Source: Vibrio tasmaniensis 1F-187
GTDB taxonomy: Bacteria > Pseudomonadota > Gammaproteobacteria > Enterobacterales > Vibrionaceae
Assembly: GCF_000272405.2 (NCBI RefSeq)
Contig: NZ_AJZM02000410.1
Span: forward strand, 1-64,000
DNA length: 64,000 nt
Direction: 5' to 3'
Position 1 is the first letter of the stretch. Each line of letters starts with the position of its first letter. Shown here one piece after another: positions 27,112 through 36,035 of the stretch. The position numbers and the translations under genes are program-made. Under the pieces are notes generated by a model, which searched no databases, was not told the origin of the DNA, and was given only the letters and a program-made list of their open reading frames with translations.

Positions 27112-27155
27112 TGACGTTAATGACGTGGTGCTGTGTGTTTTTAACGTTTTTGACG
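27112..27155. promoter_or_regulatory. Two 14-bp direct repeats, candidate ChiS sites
   Basis: TGACGTTAATGACG (27112-27125) and TAACGTTTTTGACG (27142-27155) share 11 of 14 bases. Each contains two T(G/A)ACG half-units 9 bp apart, and the copies start exactly 30 bp apart, close to three helical turns. V. cholerae Pchb carries two ChiS sites; I do not recall their exact sequence, so the link is by position and pattern. Confidence 0.5.
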
Positions 27156-27204
27156 GGAAACGAGTTTGATTAATTCATCGATAAGGTGTTTTCTTACTCC
27201 TGCC

Positions 27205-27280
27205 AAAGGCCTACAGGCCACTCTTACCACTTCTCAGAATCAAAGATGAATCTGGAGCAACGAAGAAGAGGTAGGCCTTT
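27205..27280 (+). promoter_or_regulatory. 76-nt imperfect hairpin in the chitobiose operon leader
   Basis: The outer 10-bp perfect arms are AAAGGCCTAC (27205-27214) and GTAGGCCTTT (27271-27280). Inside, CTCTT pairs with AAGAG, CTTC with GAAG, CAGA with TCTG, and TC with GA below a 6-nt loop. Bulges lie mostly on the 5' side. It ends 85 nt before the cbp ATG. No T run follows, so it is not a terminator. Confidence 0.55.
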
Positions 27281-27365
27281 AACTAGAGTGTGTATCTACT
27301 AAATAATTAGCGACAGATAACATTCAATCCATTAGTGAAATGAAAGCAAATAGTAAGGAACAGCT

Positions 27366-29048
27366 ATGCTTGCCAATATAAAAAAAACAGCAATAGCAAC
27401 AGCAATTATTGCAACTGCTACAACAGGTTTTGCATCAGTAGCAACAGCTGCAGAGCGCAGCGAACTGACCGTTCACCCGAAAGAGTACACTACATTCGTA
27501 CGTAACTTTAACCCGTACCTTGGTGCTACTAACCTACATACTACAACTGACTTCATGTACGAGCCTTTAGTAGTATTTAACGAAATGCACGGTAACACTC
27601 CGGTGTTCCGTCTAGCTGAAAACTTCAAAATGTCAGATGATCTGATGAGCGTTGTTTTCGACATTCGTAAGGGTGTTAAATGGTCTGATGGAGAAACTTT
27701 CTCTGCTGATGATGTTGTTTTTTCTTTCAACCTTGTAAAAGAGAAGCCAGAGCTTGACCAATCTGGTATCAACTCTTGGGTAACTTCTGTAGAAAAACTG
27801 AACGACAACCAAGTTAAGTTCACACTAACAGAAGCAAACTCAAACGTACCTTACGAGATTGCTAAAGTACCTGTAGTACCTAAGCACATCTGGAAAGACG
27901 TTAAAGATCCATCAACGTTTACCAATGAGAACCCGGTAGGTTCTGGTCCGTTTACAGAAATCGATACGTTTACAGCGCAACTGTACATCCAGTGTGCAAA
28001 CCCGAACTACTGGGATGCAGATAACCTAGATGTTGACTGTCTACGTGTTCCACAAATTGCGAACAACGACCAGTTCTTAGGTAAAGTTGTAAACAGTGAA
28101 ATGGACTGGACGTCTTCTTTCGTTCCAGATATCGATCGTACATACGCTGCAGCAAGCCCTAAACACCACTACTGGTACCCGCCAGCAGGTACACAAGCAT
28201 TCATCGTTAACTTCAAGCACCCTGATGCTGCGAAGCATGAAGCATTGAGCAACGTTGAATTCCGTCGTGCTTTCTCTATGGCTCTTGACCGCCAAACTAT
28301 CATCGACATCGCATTCTACGGTGGCGGTACTGTGAACGATTTCGCATCGGGTCTTGGCTACGCGTTTGAAGCTTGGTCTGATGAAAAAACTCACGACAAA
28401 TACAAAGGCTTCAACACTTACAACGCTGAAGGCGCGAAGAAGCTTCTTGCTGACGCAGGCTTCAAAGATGTAAACAAAGATGGTTTTGTTGACACTCCAT
28501 CAGGCAAATCTTTCGAACTAATGATTCAATCGCCAAACGGCTGGACTGACTTCAACAACACAGTTCAACTTGCGGTAGAGCAACTAAACGAAATCGGTAT
28601 TAAAGCGAAAGCTCGTACACCTGACTTCTCTGTTTACAACCAAGCAATGCTTGAAGGTACATACGACGTAGCATACACAAACTACTTCCACGGTGCGGAT
28701 CCATACACGTACTGGAACAGTGCTTACAACTCATCACTACAATCTGGTGATGGTATGCCTCGTTTCGCTATGCACTTCTACAAAAATGACAAGCTAGATG
28801 GTCTTCTAAACAGCTTCTACAAAACAGCTGACAAGAACGAACAGCTAGATATTGCACATGGTATCCAGCAAATTATCGCTGCAGACCAAGTGACTATCCC
28901 TGTGATGTCTGGTGCTTACATGTACCAATACAACACAACTCGATTCACTGGTTGGTGGAACGAAGAAAATCCAAAAGGCCGTCCAAACATTTGGGCTGGT
29001 ATTCCAGAGCGTCTACTTCATGTACTGGACCTAAAACCAGTTAAATAA
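27366..29048 (+). CDS. cbp: CBP, periplasmic chitooligosaccharide-binding protein
   Basis: A 560-residue family 5 (DppA/OppA-type) solute-binding protein with a signal peptide ending about residue 28 (SVATAA). Typical features are the MYEPLVVFNE and RLAENFKMSDD segments and many aromatic residues suited to sugar stacking. It feeds (GlcNAc)n to the permeases encoded downstream. In V. cholerae the same protein also holds ChiS inactive until chitin oligosaccharides bind, so it is both transporter part and signal. It is first in the operon and followed by hairpins that may keep its mRNA more abundant than the permease part. Confidence 0.93.
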   Translation: MLANIKKTAIATAIIATATTGFASVATAAERSELTVHPKEYTTFVRNFNPYLGATNLHTTTDFMYEPLVVFNEMHGNTPVFRLAENFKMSDDLMSVVFDIRKGVKWSDGETFSADDVVFSFNLVKEKPELDQSGINSWVTSVEKLNDNQVKFTLTEANSNVPYEIAKVPVVPKHIWKDVKDPSTFTNENPVGSGPFTEIDTFTAQLYIQCANPNYWDADNLDVDCLRVPQIANNDQFLGKVVNSEMDWTSSFVPDIDRTYAAASPKHHYWYPPAGTQAFIVNFKHPDAAKHEALSNVEFRRAFSMALDRQTIIDIAFYGGGTVNDFASGLGYAFEAWSDEKTHDKYKGFNTYNAEGAKKLLADAGFKDVNKDGFVDTPSGKSFELMIQSPNGWTDFNNTVQLAVEQLNEIGIKAKARTPDFSVYNQAMLEGTYDVAYTNYFHGADPYTYWNSAYNSSLQSGDGMPRFAMHFYKNDKLDGLLNSFYKTADKNEQLDIAHGIQQIIAADQVTIPVMSGAYMYQYNTTRFTGWWNEENPKGRPNIWAGIPERLLHVLDLKPVK

Positions 29049-29065
29049 GTAATCGTTCAATCTTT

Positions 29066-29087
29066 GCGGCGTAACTTCTTACGCCGC
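29066..29087 (+). promoter_or_regulatory. Intercistronic hairpin after cbp
   Basis: A perfect 9-bp stem GCGGCGTAA/TTACGCCGC with loop CTTC, without a T run. Such hairpins behind a binding-protein gene usually protect its 3' end from decay. Confidence 0.7.
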
Positions 29088-29091
29088 TTAT

Positions 29092-29145
29092 AAAAATCCC
29101 CACACTATCAATTGAAAGTATGGCGCTAGTCGTCAGGGGATTTTT
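29092..29145 (+). terminator. Possible attenuator between cbp and the permease genes
   Basis: Perfect 10-bp arms AAAAATCCCC (29092-29101) and GGGGATTTTT (29136-29145) enclose 34 nt and end in a T run. It could partly terminate transcription so that cbp is made in excess over the permeases. Confidence 0.5.
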
Positions 29146-29217
29146 CGTTCCAAATTTCGCTAGGAGCGACCTGAATCCAGAAACAGGGAAACAATCTGGG
29201 TGAGTAAGGTGTGAGTT

Positions 29218-30204
29218 ATGGGTTATTTTTTAAGACGTTTGTCATTTTATTTTGTCGCGCTATTAGTTGCAGCGACGTTAAACTTTATTATTCCAAGAGC
29301 AATGCCTGGTGACCCAGTTACCATGATGTTTGCGAACGCTTCTGTTCAAGTTACTCCTGAGCGTATTGCGGCAATGAAAGAACTATTAGGCTTCGTTGAT
29401 GGCGGCTTACTGGTTCAATACGGCGCATACATGAAGAACATTCTAAGCTGGGAGCTTGGTACATCAATTCAATTCTACCCACTTTCAGTAAATACACTGT
29501 TAGGTGGCGCATTCGGTTGGTCGCTATTCTTAGCAGGCACTGCCGTTATTCTTTCTTTCTCTATTGGTTCAATCCTAGGTATTTTTGCAGCGTGGAAACG
29601 TGGCAGCAAATACGATGCTTTTGTTACTCCAGGGATGCTTATTCTACAAGCCGTTCCTCAAGTTGTTATTGCCATGATTGCGCTGTTTACCTTCGCAATC
29701 GGCTTGAAATGGTTCCCAACAGGTTACGCCTATACCGCAGGTACGATTCCAGATTGGACAAGCTGGGCATTCATTAAAGATGTCGCTTACCACGCCTTCT
29801 TACCTTTGCTATGTGCATCTATTGTTCAAATTGGTGGCTTCCTAGTAAACATGCGTAACAACATGATCAACCTGCTAGCTGAAGATTACATCACCATGGC
29901 GAAAGGCAAAGGCCTGAGCGAAAACCGAGTGGTATTCAATTACGCAGCTCGTAACGCGATGCTACCAAGTGTGACAGCACTTTCTATGTCGTTAGGTATG
30001 GCAATCGGTGGTCAGTTAATTATCGAAATCATCTTTAACTACCCAGGTCTTGGCAGCGTACTTTTCAACGCAATTAACGCTCGTGATTACCAAGTACTGC
30101 AAGGCCAACTGCTTATCATGACGCTATTCATGCTGTTCTTTAACCTAGTTGCAGACATGCTTTACGTTGTTCTTGACCCTCGTCTTCGTAAGGGTGGTAA
30201 ATAA
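29218..30204 (+). CDS. Chitooligosaccharide ABC permease 1 (DppB type)
   Basis: A 328-residue inner-membrane subunit with about six TM helices. The N-terminal FIIPRAMPGDPV motif is typical of DppB/OppB proteins. The coupling EAA loop reads about DYITMAKGKGLSENRVVFNYAARNA (split here: DYITMAKGKGLSE, then NRVVFNYAARNA). It lies between cbp and the second permease gene, with 2 bp to the next. Peptide-family ABC systems import chitin dimers and oligomers in Vibrio; the substrate is set by the linked CBP and enzymes. Confidence 0.92.
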   Translation: MGYFLRRLSFYFVALLVAATLNFIIPRAMPGDPVTMMFANASVQVTPERIAAMKELLGFVDGGLLVQYGAYMKNILSWELGTSIQFYPLSVNTLLGGAFGWSLFLAGTAVILSFSIGSILGIFAAWKRGSKYDAFVTPGMLILQAVPQVVIAMIALFTFAIGLKWFPTGYAYTAGTIPDWTSWAFIKDVAYHAFLPLLCASIVQIGGFLVNMRNNMINLLAEDYITMAKGKGLSENRVVFNYAARNAMLPSVTALSMSLGMAIGGQLIIEIIFNYPGLGSVLFNAINARDYQVLQGQLLIMTLFMLFFNLVADMLYVVLDPRLRKGGK

Positions 30205-30206
30205 TC

Positions 30207-31232
30207 ATGAAAGATATTCTAAAACTCATTTGGCGTAACCCGATGGCCTTAACCGGCGTCATCATCCTAAGTATTTTTATTCTTGGTGCTATTGCGGCTC
30301 CATTGATCACAAAACATGTGCCAGACAAACGTACAGGTAATCCACACGAATACCCTGGCTTCGTGGTTAAGTCTGCACAAACTAACCCGGATGGCTGGGT
30401 TGCTCAAAACCTAGCAGACGATCGTCGTACGTTGATAATATCTAAGAAGGCAGACCACGTACTGGGCACAACTCGTATGGGTCGTGACGTTTGGTCACAA
30501 GTGGTATACGGCGCACGCGTATCTCTTGCTGTAGGTTTTGGTGCGGGTCTTACCGTATGTTTACTAGCAACGGTTATCGGTGTTTCCGCTGGCTACTTTG
30601 GCGGCCGTGTCGATGATGTTCTGACAGCCGCAATGAACATCATGCTGGTTATTCCTCAATACCCATTACTGTTCGTAGTTGCAGCCTTTATCGGTGAGGC
30701 AGGGCCACTCACCATAACCTTGGTTATCGGCTTTATGTCCTGGGCTTGGGGCGCGCGTGTTGTTCGTTCCCAGACCTTAGCACTGCGTGAAAAAGAGTTT
30801 GTAAAAGCCGCTGAAGTTCTGGGTGAATCTTCATTCCGTATTATCTTCGTAGAGATTCTTCCAAACCTTATCTCTATCGTTGGCGCGAGCTTCATCGGCT
30901 CGGTGATGTACGCAATCATGATGGAAGCAACGATTTCGTTCCTAGGTCTTGGTGACCCGAACACAATCAGCTGGGGCATCATGCTTTACAACGTTCAAAC
31001 CTCTTCATCAATGCTGATTGGCGCTTGGTGGGAACTGTTGGCTCCTTGTATCGCATTGACACTACTTGTAACTGGTCTTGCTCTACTTAACTTCGCTGTC
31101 GATGAAATTGCCAACCCGCAACTGCGTTCTCACAAAGGCATGAAGCGTTGGAAGAAATTAGCAGCACAAGACAAAGAAGAACGTGAACCTGAACTACCAC
31201 CACAAAATGCACTTTGGAGCGGAGATAAATAA
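30207..31232 (+). CDS. Chitooligosaccharide ABC permease 2 (DppC type)
   Basis: A 341-residue inner-membrane partner of the preceding permease. The N-terminal TM (LTGVIILSIFILGAIAAPLI) is followed by a periplasmic stretch and the LGTTRMGRDVWSQVVYGARVSL motif typical of DppC. The EAA loop is EFVKAAEVLGESSFRIIF. The C-terminus is extended and charged. It is 2 bp from both neighbours, so translation is probably coupled. Confidence 0.92.
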   Translation: MKDILKLIWRNPMALTGVIILSIFILGAIAAPLITKHVPDKRTGNPHEYPGFVVKSAQTNPDGWVAQNLADDRRTLIISKKADHVLGTTRMGRDVWSQVVYGARVSLAVGFGAGLTVCLLATVIGVSAGYFGGRVDDVLTAAMNIMLVIPQYPLLFVVAAFIGEAGPLTITLVIGFMSWAWGARVVRSQTLALREKEFVKAAEVLGESSFRIIFVEILPNLISIVGASFIGSVMYAIMMEATISFLGLGDPNTISWGIMLYNVQTSSSMLIGAWWELLAPCIALTLLVTGLALLNFAVDEIANPQLRSHKGMKRWKKLAAQDKEEREPELPPQNALWSGDK

Positions 31233-31234
31233 TC

Positions 31235-32218
31235 ATGTCTGAACCACTAATTTCTATCCGCAATTTATGCGTGGATTACATCACAGAGTCTGGCGATGTA
31301 CGTGCGTGTAACAACGTAAGTTTCGACATTGCTCCAGGTGAAGTATTCGGCCTAGCTGGTGAATCTGGCTGTGGTAAATCAACTGTTGCTTTCTCTCTTA
31401 TGCGTCTGCATAAGCCGCCCGCTTACATCAGTGGTGGTGAGGTTATCTTCAATGGTGAGAACATCCTTGAATACAGTGATGACCGTATGCAAGCGTTCCG
31501 TTGGAGCGAGATGTCGATGGTATTCCAGAGTGCGATGAACGCACTCAATCCTGTATTACCAATGGAAGAGCAGTTCTGTGACGTAATTATGCGTCACACC
31601 AACATGACTCGTGAGCAAGCTAAGCAACGCGCTGAAGGTCTACTTGAAATCGTAGATATTCACCCGAGCCGATTGAGTGACTACCCTCACCAATTCTCTG
31701 GCGGCATGCGTCAGCGCTTGGTTATTGCTATCGCTTTAGCATTGAATCCAAAGCTTATCATTATGGATGAGCCAACGACCGCACTTGATGTGGTTGTTCA
31801 ACGCGAAATCCTGCAAAAGATCTATGCACTAAAAGAAGAGTTTGGCTTCTCGATTCTGTTCATCACCCATGACTTGTCATTGATGGTCGAGTTCTCTGAC
31901 CGTATCGGCATCATGTACTCAGGTGAGCTCATTGAGGTTGCCAATGCTCAAGATATTCTAGAAAACCCTTACCACCCTTATACCAAAGGGCTGGGAAGTT
32001 CTTTCCCTCCACTAACAGGGCCAAAGACAAAACTAGCAGGCATTCCGGGCAACCCTCTGAACCTGTTAGAGATCCCTGAAGAGTGTCGTTTCCAAGCTCG
32101 TTGTGATCGTGTACATGAAACGTGTACCAAGGTGCCAACCAAGCTGCGTTCTATCGACCCGGGACATTTGTCTAACTGCCACCTGTACGGTGACCCAATA
32201 GTACAAAGGAAGCTATAG
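31235..32218 (+). CDS. Chitooligosaccharide ABC ATPase 1 (DppD type)
   Basis: A 327-residue cytoplasmic ATPase. Walker A is GESGCGKST, the signature is FSGGMRQR and Walker B is LIIMDEPT. The C-terminal oligopeptide/dipeptide extension carries the four cysteines (CRFQARCDRVHETC and NCHL) seen in family members with an Fe-S-like motif. It forms a heterodimer with the product of the next ATPase gene, from which it is separated by 87 nt of structured sequence overlapping its stop codon. Confidence 0.93.
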   Translation: MSEPLISIRNLCVDYITESGDVRACNNVSFDIAPGEVFGLAGESGCGKSTVAFSLMRLHKPPAYISGGEVIFNGENILEYSDDRMQAFRWSEMSMVFQSAMNALNPVLPMEEQFCDVIMRHTNMTREQAKQRAEGLLEIVDIHPSRLSDYPHQFSGGMRQRLVIAIALALNPKLIIMDEPTTALDVVVQREILQKIYALKEEFGFSILFITHDLSLMVEFSDRIGIMYSGELIEVANAQDILENPYHPYTKGLGSSFPPLTGPKTKLAGIPGNPLNLLEIPEECRFQARCDRVHETCTKVPTKLRSIDPGHLSNCHLYGDPIVQRKL

Positions 32219-32277
32219 CTTGCACGCTGATTCAGCGTGAATAACGAATAAGGCGGCTCGACCGCCGAAATGCAAGC
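32218..32277 (+). promoter_or_regulatory. Three-way-junction-like intercistronic RNA element
   Basis: The closing helix GCTTGCA (32218-32224) pairs with TGCAAGC (32271-32277). Inside are hairpin CGCTG/CAGCG (32225-32229 and 32233-32237) and hairpin GGCGG/CCGCC (32252-32256 and 32262-32266). The first base is the last base of the upstream stop codon, and the element ends before the next gene's ribosome site. Confidence 0.5.
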
Positions 32278-32305
32278 AAAGCGAATAAGGATTCTGGAGA
32301 CAATT

Positions 32306-33301
32306 ATGAGCAAAGATTTCGGTCAATTATTGGTAGAAGGCAAGAATGTCGTAAAAGACTTCCCAATAAGCAGTACCACAATTCAAACCCCAATGATGCG
32401 TGCGATTAACGACGTATCATTCAAGATGTATAAAAGTCGTGGCCTAGCTGTGGTTGGTGAGTCAGGTTCAGGCAAATCAACAACAGCAAAAATGATCGCA
32501 AAAATGTACGCACCTTCGGGCGGTACGATCGAATACAAAGGTCGTGATATCCAAGAGATCTCAAGCAGAAAAGATCTTATGCACTACCGTGAAGGCGTGC
32601 AGATGGTATGGCAAGACCCGTTTGGTTCCCTGAACCCAACACATAACATCTTTCACCACATAGCTCGACCATTGTTGATCCACAAAAAAGTATCTCCGGG
32701 CAACAAGAAAGAGTTACAGGAACGTGTGTACGATCTTCTAGAGCAAGTTGGCTTAGTGCCACCACAAGCAACGGCAGAAAAGTACCCTCATCAACTCTCT
32801 GGTGGTCAGCGTCAACGTGTCAACCTAGCCCGTAACATTGCAGTTGGTGCAGAAGTTGTATTAGCCGATGAACCAACATCGATGCTTGATGTATCGATTC
32901 GTGCTGGTGTTTTGAACCTGATGGAAGAAATGAAGTTTGAGAAACAAATGTCTCTACTTTACATCACCCACGATATCGCAACCGCTCGTTACATTGCTGA
33001 AGATCTTTCAGTGATGTACGTAGGACACATGGTGGAATGGGGCGATACCGATGATGTGATTGCTAACCCTCAGCATCCTTACACCCAACTGCTTGTTTCT
33101 GCGGTTCCAGATCCTAAAAAATCGATCCACGAACAACTCGCAGGCAACAAAGGTGAGATCCCTCTTTGGACACCAGTCTCTGCAGGTTGCCCATTTGCAG
33201 GCCGTTGCACTCATGCAATGGACAAGTGTAAAGAGCAGTTACCAGGGGTTACGCAGTTAGCTGATAACCACTTTGTGCGTTGTTACCTACACGAAAGCTA
33301 A
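32306..33301 (+). CDS. Chitooligosaccharide ABC ATPase 2 (DppF type)
   Basis: A 331-residue ATPase with Walker A GESGSGKST, signature LSGGQRQR and Walker B VVLADEPT. The C-terminal domain has the CPFAGRC...CYLHES cysteine motif. The ATG at 32306 (MSKDFGQLL) with TGGAGA upstream is chosen; an in-frame extension of 12 residues would begin inside the structured spacer. It completes the five-gene importer with cbp and the two permeases. Confidence 0.93.
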   Translation: MSKDFGQLLVEGKNVVKDFPISSTTIQTPMMRAINDVSFKMYKSRGLAVVGESGSGKSTTAKMIAKMYAPSGGTIEYKGRDIQEISSRKDLMHYREGVQMVWQDPFGSLNPTHNIFHHIARPLLIHKKVSPGNKKELQERVYDLLEQVGLVPPQATAEKYPHQLSGGQRQRVNLARNIAVGAEVVLADEPTSMLDVSIRAGVLNLMEEMKFEKQMSLLYITHDIATARYIAEDLSVMYVGHMVEWGDTDDVIANPQHPYTQLLVSAVPDPKKSIHEQLAGNKGEIPLWTPVSAGCPFAGRCTHAMDKCKEQLPGVTQLADNHFVRCYLHES

Positions 33302-33314
33302 GCAATAAAACCAA

Positions 33315-33336
33315 GTTAGGGTCTGCGGGCCCTAAC
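33315..33336 (+). promoter_or_regulatory. Intercistronic hairpin before the GH9 gene
   Basis: Stem GTTAGGG/CCCTAAC with an 8-nt loop directly after the ABC ATPase gene, without a T run. It may stabilise or separate transporter and enzyme parts of the transcript. Confidence 0.55.
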
Positions 33337-33338
33337 TA

Positions 33339-33370
33339 TTTATATCCAAAACATTTTATATCCAAAACAT
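33339..33370. repeat. Perfect 16-bp tandem duplication
   Basis: TTTATATCCAAAACAT occurs twice head to tail (33339-33354 and 33355-33370), 44 bp before the GH9 start. It looks like a recent slip duplication. Confidence 0.9.
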
Positions 33371-33414
33371 TCAAGTACCTAGCCAGTAGAAACTAGGACT
33401 GTCGGAGAATATTG

Positions 33415-35136
33415 ATGCTGTTATTGACCAACCATATTGGCTACGAATCCACGGCTCCAAAGCAGGCTATTCTGCAAACGAAGAAAGCTCGCTTATCAAG
33501 TACGACTGCACTTTTGGTGTGTGCCGACAACCATATCACTGTCGGAAGTTTTGATGTGGTTAAACAAGGCCGCGTAGCAAATTGGCATCAAGGGCAATTC
33601 TTCACTATCGATTTCAGTTCATTCACTGAATCAGGTCGCTACTACCTACGTTTTGACAACCTACGCTCTGAAGTATTTGAGATTGGTAGCAACCTATTAA
33701 TGAACCACACGTTTTCTGATGTGCTTCATTACTTTAAGTCACAACGCTGTGGCGGTAGTTTCGACAAAAAAGATCGACAAGCACAAATTATGGGCACTGA
33801 CAGATACGTCGATGTTCATGGCGGTTGGTACGACGCATCGGGTGATGTAAGTAAGTACTTTAGCCACCTATCTTATGGCAACTACCTTAACCCACAACAA
33901 ATTCCAATGGTCGTTTGGAACATGCTAAAAAGCGTGCGCTTGACTAGCAATAACTCAGACTTTCCTAAATTCTCTATGACTCGTTTAGTGGAAGAAGCCC
34001 TATTCGGTGCCGATTTCTTAGTGCGTATGCAAGACGCTGACGGATACTTTTACATGACGGTATTCGACAAGTGGAGTAAAGACATCAATCAACGTGACAT
34101 CTGCGCATACGCCACTCAAGAAGGTAACAAATCAACGGACTTGCAAGCGGGCTACCGACAAGGTGCGGGCGTTGCTATCGCCGCATTAGCTGCTGCATCT
34201 GAACTTGAAACCTCGGGCAGTTACTCGAGCCAAACTTATCTTGAAACTGCCGTTAGCGGTTATTGGCACCTAAAAGAACATAACCTGCAGTACCTAAACG
34301 ATGGCGAAGAAAACATCATCGATGAATATTGTGCCCTACTCGCTGCCAATGAACTGTACCGAGTAACAGAGGACGAGCAATACCTATCAGAAGCAAGAAC
34401 TTGGGCTAGCCGCTTGATCTCTCGTCAGCAATCCGATGATTCAGTTACGCACTTCTGGTCGGCAAACTCTGATGGCTCTCGCCCCTATTTCCATGCTGCT
34501 GAAGCTGGCCTTCCTGTAATTGCTCTGTGCGAGTACATCGATAATGAAACTGACACTGAGTTGCAAGAACAAGCACGTGTGGTTGTTGAGCAAGCTTGTC
34601 AGTTCGAAATCAACATTACCGACAAAGTCATCAACCCATTTGGCTACCCAAGACAATACGTTAAATCTGTCGATGGTGATAAACGTGATGCCTTCTTCGT
34701 CGCTCAACAAAACGAAACTGGCTACTGGTGGCAAGGCGAAAACGCGCGTCTTGGCTCAATTGCGACCATGGCGTACTTAGTTCAACCACACATTCAAAAT
34801 GCCGATCTTCAAAAGCGCTTAATCCAACTTTCACAAAACAGCCTTGATTGGATTTTAGGATTGAATCCTTACCACATGTGCATGCTTGATGGCCACGGTC
34901 ATAACAACCCAGACTACCTACCACAGCTTGGTTTCTTCAATGCCAAGGGCGGGATCTGCAATGGCATAACGGCAGGGTTCGAAGACGAACAAGACATCGC
35001 ATTCAACCCACCAGCACAGAAAGACGACATGCTTCAAAACTGGCGCTGGGGTGAACAATGGATCCCTCATGGGGCGTGGTATTTGCTAGCAACGGCTGCG
35101 CAATTCAACTTCCTAGCACAAAGTAAGGAGCAATAA
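33415..35136 (+). CDS. GH9-family exo-beta-D-glucosaminidase
   Basis: A 573-residue enzyme with a short N-terminal immunoglobulin-like domain (CelD_N type, about 1-85) and a GH9 (alpha/alpha)6 barrel. Visible motifs are HGGWYDASGDVSKYF near residue 140, with the paired Asp of the GH9 catalytic base region, and DWILGLNPYHMCM near the C-terminus. GH9 is usually cellulase, but the Vibrionaceae members in chitin operons are exo-glucosaminidases acting on glucosamine dimers. No signal peptide is visible, so it acts in the cytoplasm on imported, partly deacetylated oligomers. The ATG at 33415 follows GGAG; a TTG 3 nt earlier is possible. Confidence 0.88.
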   Translation: MLLLTNHIGYESTAPKQAILQTKKARLSSTTALLVCADNHITVGSFDVVKQGRVANWHQGQFFTIDFSSFTESGRYYLRFDNLRSEVFEIGSNLLMNHTFSDVLHYFKSQRCGGSFDKKDRQAQIMGTDRYVDVHGGWYDASGDVSKYFSHLSYGNYLNPQQIPMVVWNMLKSVRLTSNNSDFPKFSMTRLVEEALFGADFLVRMQDADGYFYMTVFDKWSKDINQRDICAYATQEGNKSTDLQAGYRQGAGVAIAALAAASELETSGSYSSQTYLETAVSGYWHLKEHNLQYLNDGEENIIDEYCALLAANELYRVTEDEQYLSEARTWASRLISRQQSDDSVTHFWSANSDGSRPYFHAAEAGLPVIALCEYIDNETDTELQEQARVVVEQACQFEINITDKVINPFGYPRQYVKSVDGDKRDAFFVAQQNETGYWWQGENARLGSIATMAYLVQPHIQNADLQKRLIQLSQNSLDWILGLNPYHMCMLDGHGHNNPDYLPQLGFFNAKGGICNGITAGFEDEQDIAFNPPAQKDDMLQNWRWGEQWIPHGAWYLLATAAQFNFLAQSKEQ

Positions 35137-35138
35137 TC

Positions 35139-36023
35139 ATGACGCTTTACTACGTAGGTATTGATGGTGGCGGCACATCTTGCCGTGCTCGCATTCGTGA
35201 TGACCAAGGCAAACTCATTGGTGAAGCGAAAAGTGGAAGTGCCAACATCCTTTTGGGTGTCGATGTTGCAATGAGTTCAATTGTTGATGCGATTACTAAA
35301 GCCGCACAACAAGGGCAACTCAACTCTAACGATTTTTCTAATATGCATGTTGGTTTGGCGCTAGCTGGTGCTGAACAGAAGTCAGCATGGCTCGACTTCA
35401 TGGCACAAGCACACCCTTTCGCAAGTATGACACTCAATACAGACGCCTATGGTGCATGTATTGGTGCACATAATAGCCAAGACGGCGCGATCATGATTGG
35501 TGGTACAGGTTCATGTGGTATCTACCTAAACAACGGCGAACAACACGTGGTTGGTGGTCGTGAATTTCCAATTTCTGACCAAGGCGGCGGCGCAGTGATG
35601 GGCCTTCGTTTAATTCAGCAAGTTCTACTCGCTGAAGATGGTATTCGTAACAAAACCCCACTGACTCAACATGTTATGAATCATTTCAATAATGATGTTG
35701 ATGCGATCGTGGCATGGTCAAAAGGCGCGATTCCAAAAGATTACGGTCAATTCTCTCCCGTCATTTTTCAACTGGCAAATGAAGGCGATGAACTGGCTAT
35801 AGAGATGCTTAAGCAGACTGCAGCCGATATCGAAATGTTTGTATTAGCGCTGCATCGAAAAGGCGCTGACAAGGTGTGCTTAATGGGAAGTATCGCTGAG
35901 CGTATTCTCAACTGGCTATCACCACCAGTACAACAATGGATCGTTAAACCTCAATTTGACGCTATCGAAGGCGCATTGATGTTTGCCGGCAAGTCACAAC
36001 ACAACTTGTATCAACAGGCTTAG
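35139..36023 (+). CDS. gspK: Glucosamine kinase GspK
   Basis: A 294-residue sugar kinase of the BadF/BadG fold. The phosphate-1 loop is GIDGGGTSCRARI, the connect motif lies near AMIGGTGSCG (IMIGGTGSCGIYL), and the adenosine region is CLMGSIAERI. V. cholerae GspK, in the same operon place, is specific for glucosamine and makes GlcN-6-P. It would phosphorylate the glucosamine released by the GH9 enzyme. It starts 2 bp after the GH9 stop and lies 12 bp before the GH20 gene. Confidence 0.9.
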   Translation: MTLYYVGIDGGGTSCRARIRDDQGKLIGEAKSGSANILLGVDVAMSSIVDAITKAAQQGQLNSNDFSNMHVGLALAGAEQKSAWLDFMAQAHPFASMTLNTDAYGACIGAHNSQDGAIMIGGTGSCGIYLNNGEQHVVGGREFPISDQGGGAVMGLRLIQQVLLAEDGIRNKTPLTQHVMNHFNNDVDAIVAWSKGAIPKDYGQFSPVIFQLANEGDELAIEMLKQTAADIEMFVLALHRKGADKVCLMGSIAERILNWLSPPVQQWIVKPQFDAIEGALMFAGKSQHNLYQQA

Positions 36024-36035
36024 CAGGGAAGTTAT

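Larger units (their letters stand above)
26657..27365. other. 709-bp control region of the chitobiose operon
   Basis: After the chiS terminator (26690-26714) this holds no credible ORF. Regulatory candidates in order are a SlmA-like site (27015-27026), a CRP-like site (27056-27071), two 14-bp direct repeats (27112-27125 and 27142-27155) and a long imperfect hairpin (27205-27280). The cbp ATG at 27366 has AAGGA upstream. I could not fix the -35 and -10 boxes; the start of transcription probably lies between 27160 and 27204. I see nothing specific in 26715-27010. Confidence 0.6.
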
